DNA of 64,000 nucleotides from DASXKD01 sp963734725 (lineage in GTDB: Bacteria; Actinomycetota; Actinomycetes; Streptosporangiales; Streptosporangiaceae): contig CAVTIX010000009.1 in the NCBI GenBank assembly GCA_963734725.1, positions 372,001-436,000 on the forward strand, written 5' to 3'. Below the pieces are notes generated by a model, which was not told where the DNA came from, searched no databases, and saw only the letters and a list, made by a program, of their open reading frames with translations. Position 1 is the first letter of the stretch. Every line of letters starts with the position of its first letter. Position numbers and translations under genes: made by a program. Shown here piece by piece: positions 61,512-64,000 of the stretch.

Positions 61512-62231
61512 TTATGGGCGCCGCCCGGACGGGCCTGACTCCCCCGGGCCGGGTGACCGCGGCACCACGAGCCCTGACTCGTACGCCGTGACCACGGCCT
61601 GGGTGCGGTCCCGCAGTCCCAGCTTGGCCAGCACGCGGCTCACATGCGTTTTGACCGTCTCCTCGGTGACCACGAGCCGCGCCGCGATCTCCGGGTTGGA
61701 CAGGCCCTCGGCGACCAGGCGGAGCACCTGAGTCTCGCGCGGCGTGAGCGTGGCTAGCCGATCGGAGGGCGGGGCGGCCGTGTGCGGGCGCAACCGGGCG
61801 AACTCGCTGATCAAGCGGCGGGTGACGGTCGGCGCGAGCAGCGCCTCACCGGCCGCGACAACGCGCACCGCCTCGAACAGGCGCTCCGCGGTGACGTCCT
61901 TGAGCAGGAAGCCACTGGCGCCTGCGCAGAGCGCGTCGTAGACGTACTCGTCCAGGTCGAACGTGGTGAGGATGAGCACGCGCGGGCCGCCGCCGACCAG
62001 GCCGGCCAGTTGCCTGGTGGCCTCGATACCGTCCATGCCCGGCATGCGGACATCCATCAGGACGACATCGGGGTGCAGTTCCCGGCAGATCCGCACCGCC
62101 TCGGCTCCGTCGCTGGCCGTGCCGGCCACAGCGAAATCCGGCTGGGTGCCAAGCAGGCCGGCGAACCCAGCGCGCACCACCTGGTGGTCATCGGCCACCA
62201 CGATCCGCACTGCCGGCGCCTCCGCACTCAT
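61512..62231 (-). CDS. NarL-family response regulator
   Basis: A 239-residue regulator. The receiver domain has IVVADDHQVVRAGF and phosphoacceptor Asp60 in VVLMDVRMPGMDG. A LuxR-type helix-turn-helix lies at about 165-220 (LTPRETQVLRLVAEGLSNPE and TVKTHVSRVLAKLGLRDR). The ATG at 62231 overlaps the kinase stop (ATGA). It probably controls the divergent ABC transporter gene starting at 63594, a frequent arrangement in actinomycetes. Confidence 0.95.
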   Translation of the reverse strand: MSAEAPAVRIVVADDHQVVRAGFAGLLGTQPDFAVAGTASDGAEAVRICRELHPDVVLMDVRMPGMDGIEATRQLAGLVGGGPRVLILTTFDLDEYVYDALCAGASGFLLKDVTAERLFEAVRVVAAGEALLAPTVTRRLISEFARLRPHTAAPPSDRLATLTPRETQVLRLVAEGLSNPEIAARLVVTEETVKTHVSRVLAKLGLRDRTQAVVTAYESGLVVPRSPGPGESGPSGRRP

Positions 62232-63427
62232 CCAGCCAGCTCCTCTGCCTTCGCCGGCAACCGGGCCGTGACCAGGAAACCGCCCCCAGGCGCCGCGCCG
62301 GTGCGCAGCTCACCGCCCGCGGCGGTGGCCCGCTCGCGCATGCCGGCCAGACCGTGGCCGCCGTCCGGCATGGCGACGGGCGGTCCAGGGCCGTTGTCCC
62401 TGACGCGCACCGCCAGGACGTCGCCAGTGTGATGCAGTTCGACGTCTACCGCGGCGCCCGGGGCATGCCGCCGCGCGTTGGTGAGGGCCTCCTGGACTAT
62501 GCGGTACGCGGCCAGCTCCACGCCCGGGTCCAGGCTGGGCAGCCGGCCACGGACGATAAGGCGCGCGCCCGTGGCGGAGGCGTCCCTGGTCACGTCGAGC
62601 AGTTCGGTGAGCTGGCGCAGGCCTGGCTGCGGCTGTCGGCCGACCGCATCGTCGTCGCGGGCGTCCTCACGCAGCACACCGAGCAGCCGCCGCATCTCGG
62701 TGAGCGCGGACCGTGCGGTGTCACCGATCGCGGACAACCGCTGCGCCCCGGCCGCGGGCATGCCCGGGGTGGTCAGCCGCGCCGACTCCGCCCGCACGGC
62801 GATCATGGAGATGTGGTGGGCCACGACGTCGTGCAATTCCCTCGAGATGCGCGCGCGTTCGCCGCGCGCGGTGTGCTCGAGCAGGCTACCGGCGATGACC
62901 TGCCGGGCGGCGCTGTGCGCGACGGCCTCGCTGCGCGCCCGTCGCGCGATCCCGGCCCAGGCGGCCACCGGGGCGAGCGAGGCCAGCAGGATCAGGAAGG
63001 TTTCCGCCGCGCCGTCCAGCGGATGGGCTAGCGCCACCACCAGGTAGGGCATGGCCGTCGCCGCGGCCAGCACCGGCGAGCCGTGACGGCCGAGCCGGTA
63101 CAGAGCGGCAAGCTGGGCCAGCAGGCCAGCGACGGTCAGCATGTGGAAAGCCGCGAGGGATACCACAGCCGCCGCGGTGACGGCCGGGGCGGCGAGGGCG
63201 GGCCGCGCCCACAGCAGGCCGAGCGGGACCGTGGTGGCCAGGGCGGCCAGCACCAGGGCAACCCGCGTCGGGCCAGGAGTGATCCCGGTGCCCGTGGCCC
63301 GGGCGAGAGTCTCCGCCACCGCGAGGACGCCAAGCAGCGCACCGGCCACGGCGGGCGCCAGCGGGGCCGCGGCGATCCGCCGCCCTCGGCCGGTCCATCC
63401 GCCGTACCAGTCACCCACTGCGTCCAC
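62228..63427 (-). CDS. HisKA_3-type sensor histidine kinase
   Basis: About 399 residues from GTG 63427 (GTG 63418 is also possible). Several membrane helices occupy about 20-150 with short loops, so sensing is probably in the membrane. The HisKA_3 dimerisation domain holds the phosphorylated His in RISRELHDVVAHHISMIAVR. The HATPase domain has QEALTNARRHAPG, VRDNGPGPP and GHGLAGMRERA. It pairs with the NarL regulator. The much longer open frame to 63877 is antisense of the ABC gene and is rejected. Confidence 0.92.
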   Translation of the reverse strand: MDAVGDWYGGWTGRGRRIAAAPLAPAVAGALLGVLAVAETLARATGTGITPGPTRVALVLAALATTVPLGLLWARPALAAPAVTAAAVVSLAAFHMLTVAGLLAQLAALYRLGRHGSPVLAAATAMPYLVVALAHPLDGAAETFLILLASLAPVAAWAGIARRARSEAVAHSAARQVIAGSLLEHTARGERARISRELHDVVAHHISMIAVRAESARLTTPGMPAAGAQRLSAIGDTARSALTEMRRLLGVLREDARDDDAVGRQPQPGLRQLTELLDVTRDASATGARLIVRGRLPSLDPGVELAAYRIVQEALTNARRHAPGAAVDVELHHTGDVLAVRVRDNGPGPPVAMPDGGHGLAGMRERATAAGGELRTGAAPGGGFLVTARLPAKAEELAG

Positions 63428-63593
63428 CTCGCCTATTGTCTCCGCTGGCCGGGCCGGCGGCGTCCCCCTTGCTCGCCAATGCCGTATCCCCCGTGCGGGG
63501 GATGCCGCACCCCGCCTCCCCCGGGCCAGCGGCGGTGAAAACGGCTCCACGGCGTGACGACCGGGACCCCCGGCCTTCCCTAATCTGCCTGGC

Positions 63594-64000
63594 ATGGAAG
63601 CGACCATCGAAGTTACCGGGCTGTGCAAGAGGTTCGGCCAGACCGTGGCCCTGGACGAGCTGTCCTTCACCGTAGCCCCGGGGCAGGTCACCGGGTTCGT
63701 CGGTCCGAATGGCGCGGGCAAGTCCACCACGATGCGGGTGATCCTGGGCCTGGATACGGCTGACGCGGGCAGCGCGCTGATCGGCGGACGCCCGTACCGG
63801 AGCCTGCGCGTCCCGCTGCACCATGTCGGGGCGCTGCTGGACGCCGGGGCACTGCAGCCGGGCCGGCGCGCCCGCAACCACCTGCTCTGGCTGGCTCATT
63901 CCCAGGGCCTGGGCGCCAGGCGGGTGGACGAGGTGATCGAGCAGGCCGGCCTGGGCTCGGCAGCCCGGCGAAAGGCCGGCGGCTTCTCGCTGGGCATGCG
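63594..64000 (+). CDS. ABC transporter ATPase (partial, runs off the window)
   Basis: The first 135 residues are visible: EVTGLCKRFGQTVALDELSF, Walker A GPNGAGKSTTMRVILGLDTA (about 39-47), and Q-loop area HHVGALLDAGALQPGRRAR. The signature motif would come right after the edge (GGFSLGM, position 63980). The type is a DrrA/BcrA-like export ATPase. It lies divergent from the two-component system, 166 bp apart, which suggests inducible control by it. Confidence 0.92.
   Translation, partial: MEATIEVTGLCKRFGQTVALDELSFTVAPGQVTGFVGPNGAGKSTTMRVILGLDTADAGSALIGGRPYRSLRVPLHHVGALLDAGALQPGRRARNHLLWLAHSQGLGARRVDEVIEQAGLGSAARRKAGGFSLGM

Noticed and set aside
62228..63877. Full 549-residue version of the HisKA_3 kinase
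   Set aside because: The extra N-terminus is antisense of the ABC ATPase gene at 63594. The real start is near 63427.
1..64000. CRISPR array or rRNA genes
   Set aside because: No regularly spaced repeat with unique spacers and no rRNA-like conserved stretch was seen anywhere in the window.

Overview
The window is very GC-rich DNA from an actinomycete. Frequent GTG and TTG starts, GAF-ANTAR regulators, STAS antagonists, a BTAD (SARP/AfsR-type) activator, and DUF4097, DUF5994 and DUF3040 proteins all point to that class, most like Streptosporangiales or Streptomycetales. The exact genus cannot be read from sequence alone. No complete tRNA, no rRNA and no CRISPR array was seen.

Layout. 1-4.7 kb is a decayed edge: the 3' half of a tRNA-Pro (a likely integration site), a frameshifted ISKra4 transposase, and stumps of a PAP2 phosphatase, a TAP-type peptidase and a lipoprotein. 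4.7-18.8 kb is a stress and envelope island. It holds three STAS proteins, two GAF-ANTAR regulators, a fatty-acid desaturase, a flippase-like membrane protein, a DEAD-box helicase, two cold-shock genes (one damaged), and LapA-like, DUF5994 and DUF3040 proteins. Through it runs a repeated unit, a short AT-rich promoter-like element joined to the 5' end of a small winged-helix gene, found five times: two genes intact, three decayed. 18.9-23.5 kb carries an oxidoreductase and a three-gene unit of secreted repeat protein, response regulator and sensor kinase. 23.7-29.6 kb pairs a BTAD/NB-ARC/TPR regulator with an ABC exporter plus DUF4097 operon preceded by three 11-bp direct repeats, the classic SARP operator layout.

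29.7-43.1 kb mixes intact genes (GNAT acetyltransferase, an HTH/Clp-N pair behind twin operators, sulfotransferase, MacB-type ABC exporter and lipoprotein, universal stress protein, FAD oxidoreductase) with several truncated or single-frameshift genes. 43.2-50.9 kb is a large DUF4011/COG1112 superfamily 1 helicase, a family used in antiphage defence, broken by a frameshift and cut off by an IS110 element, followed by an IS1634 relic.

51-61.3 kb is the most coherent block: folate cyclo-ligase, a RodZ-like protein, then a divergent cluster of an M20 peptidase, three ATP-grasp ligases, an S51/cyanophycinase-like hydrolase and two esterases, closed by a strong hairpin. It looks like an uncharacterised pathway that makes and trims a small amide or peptide. 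61.5-64 kb is a NarL-type two-component system divergent from an ABC transporter ATPase that runs off the window.

Many reading frames are broken by a single base (10.17, 30.0, 40.0, 41.97 and 43.9 kb). Some may be sequencing errors, but the ISKra4, IS630, IS1634 and winged-helix relics show that real decay is also common here.
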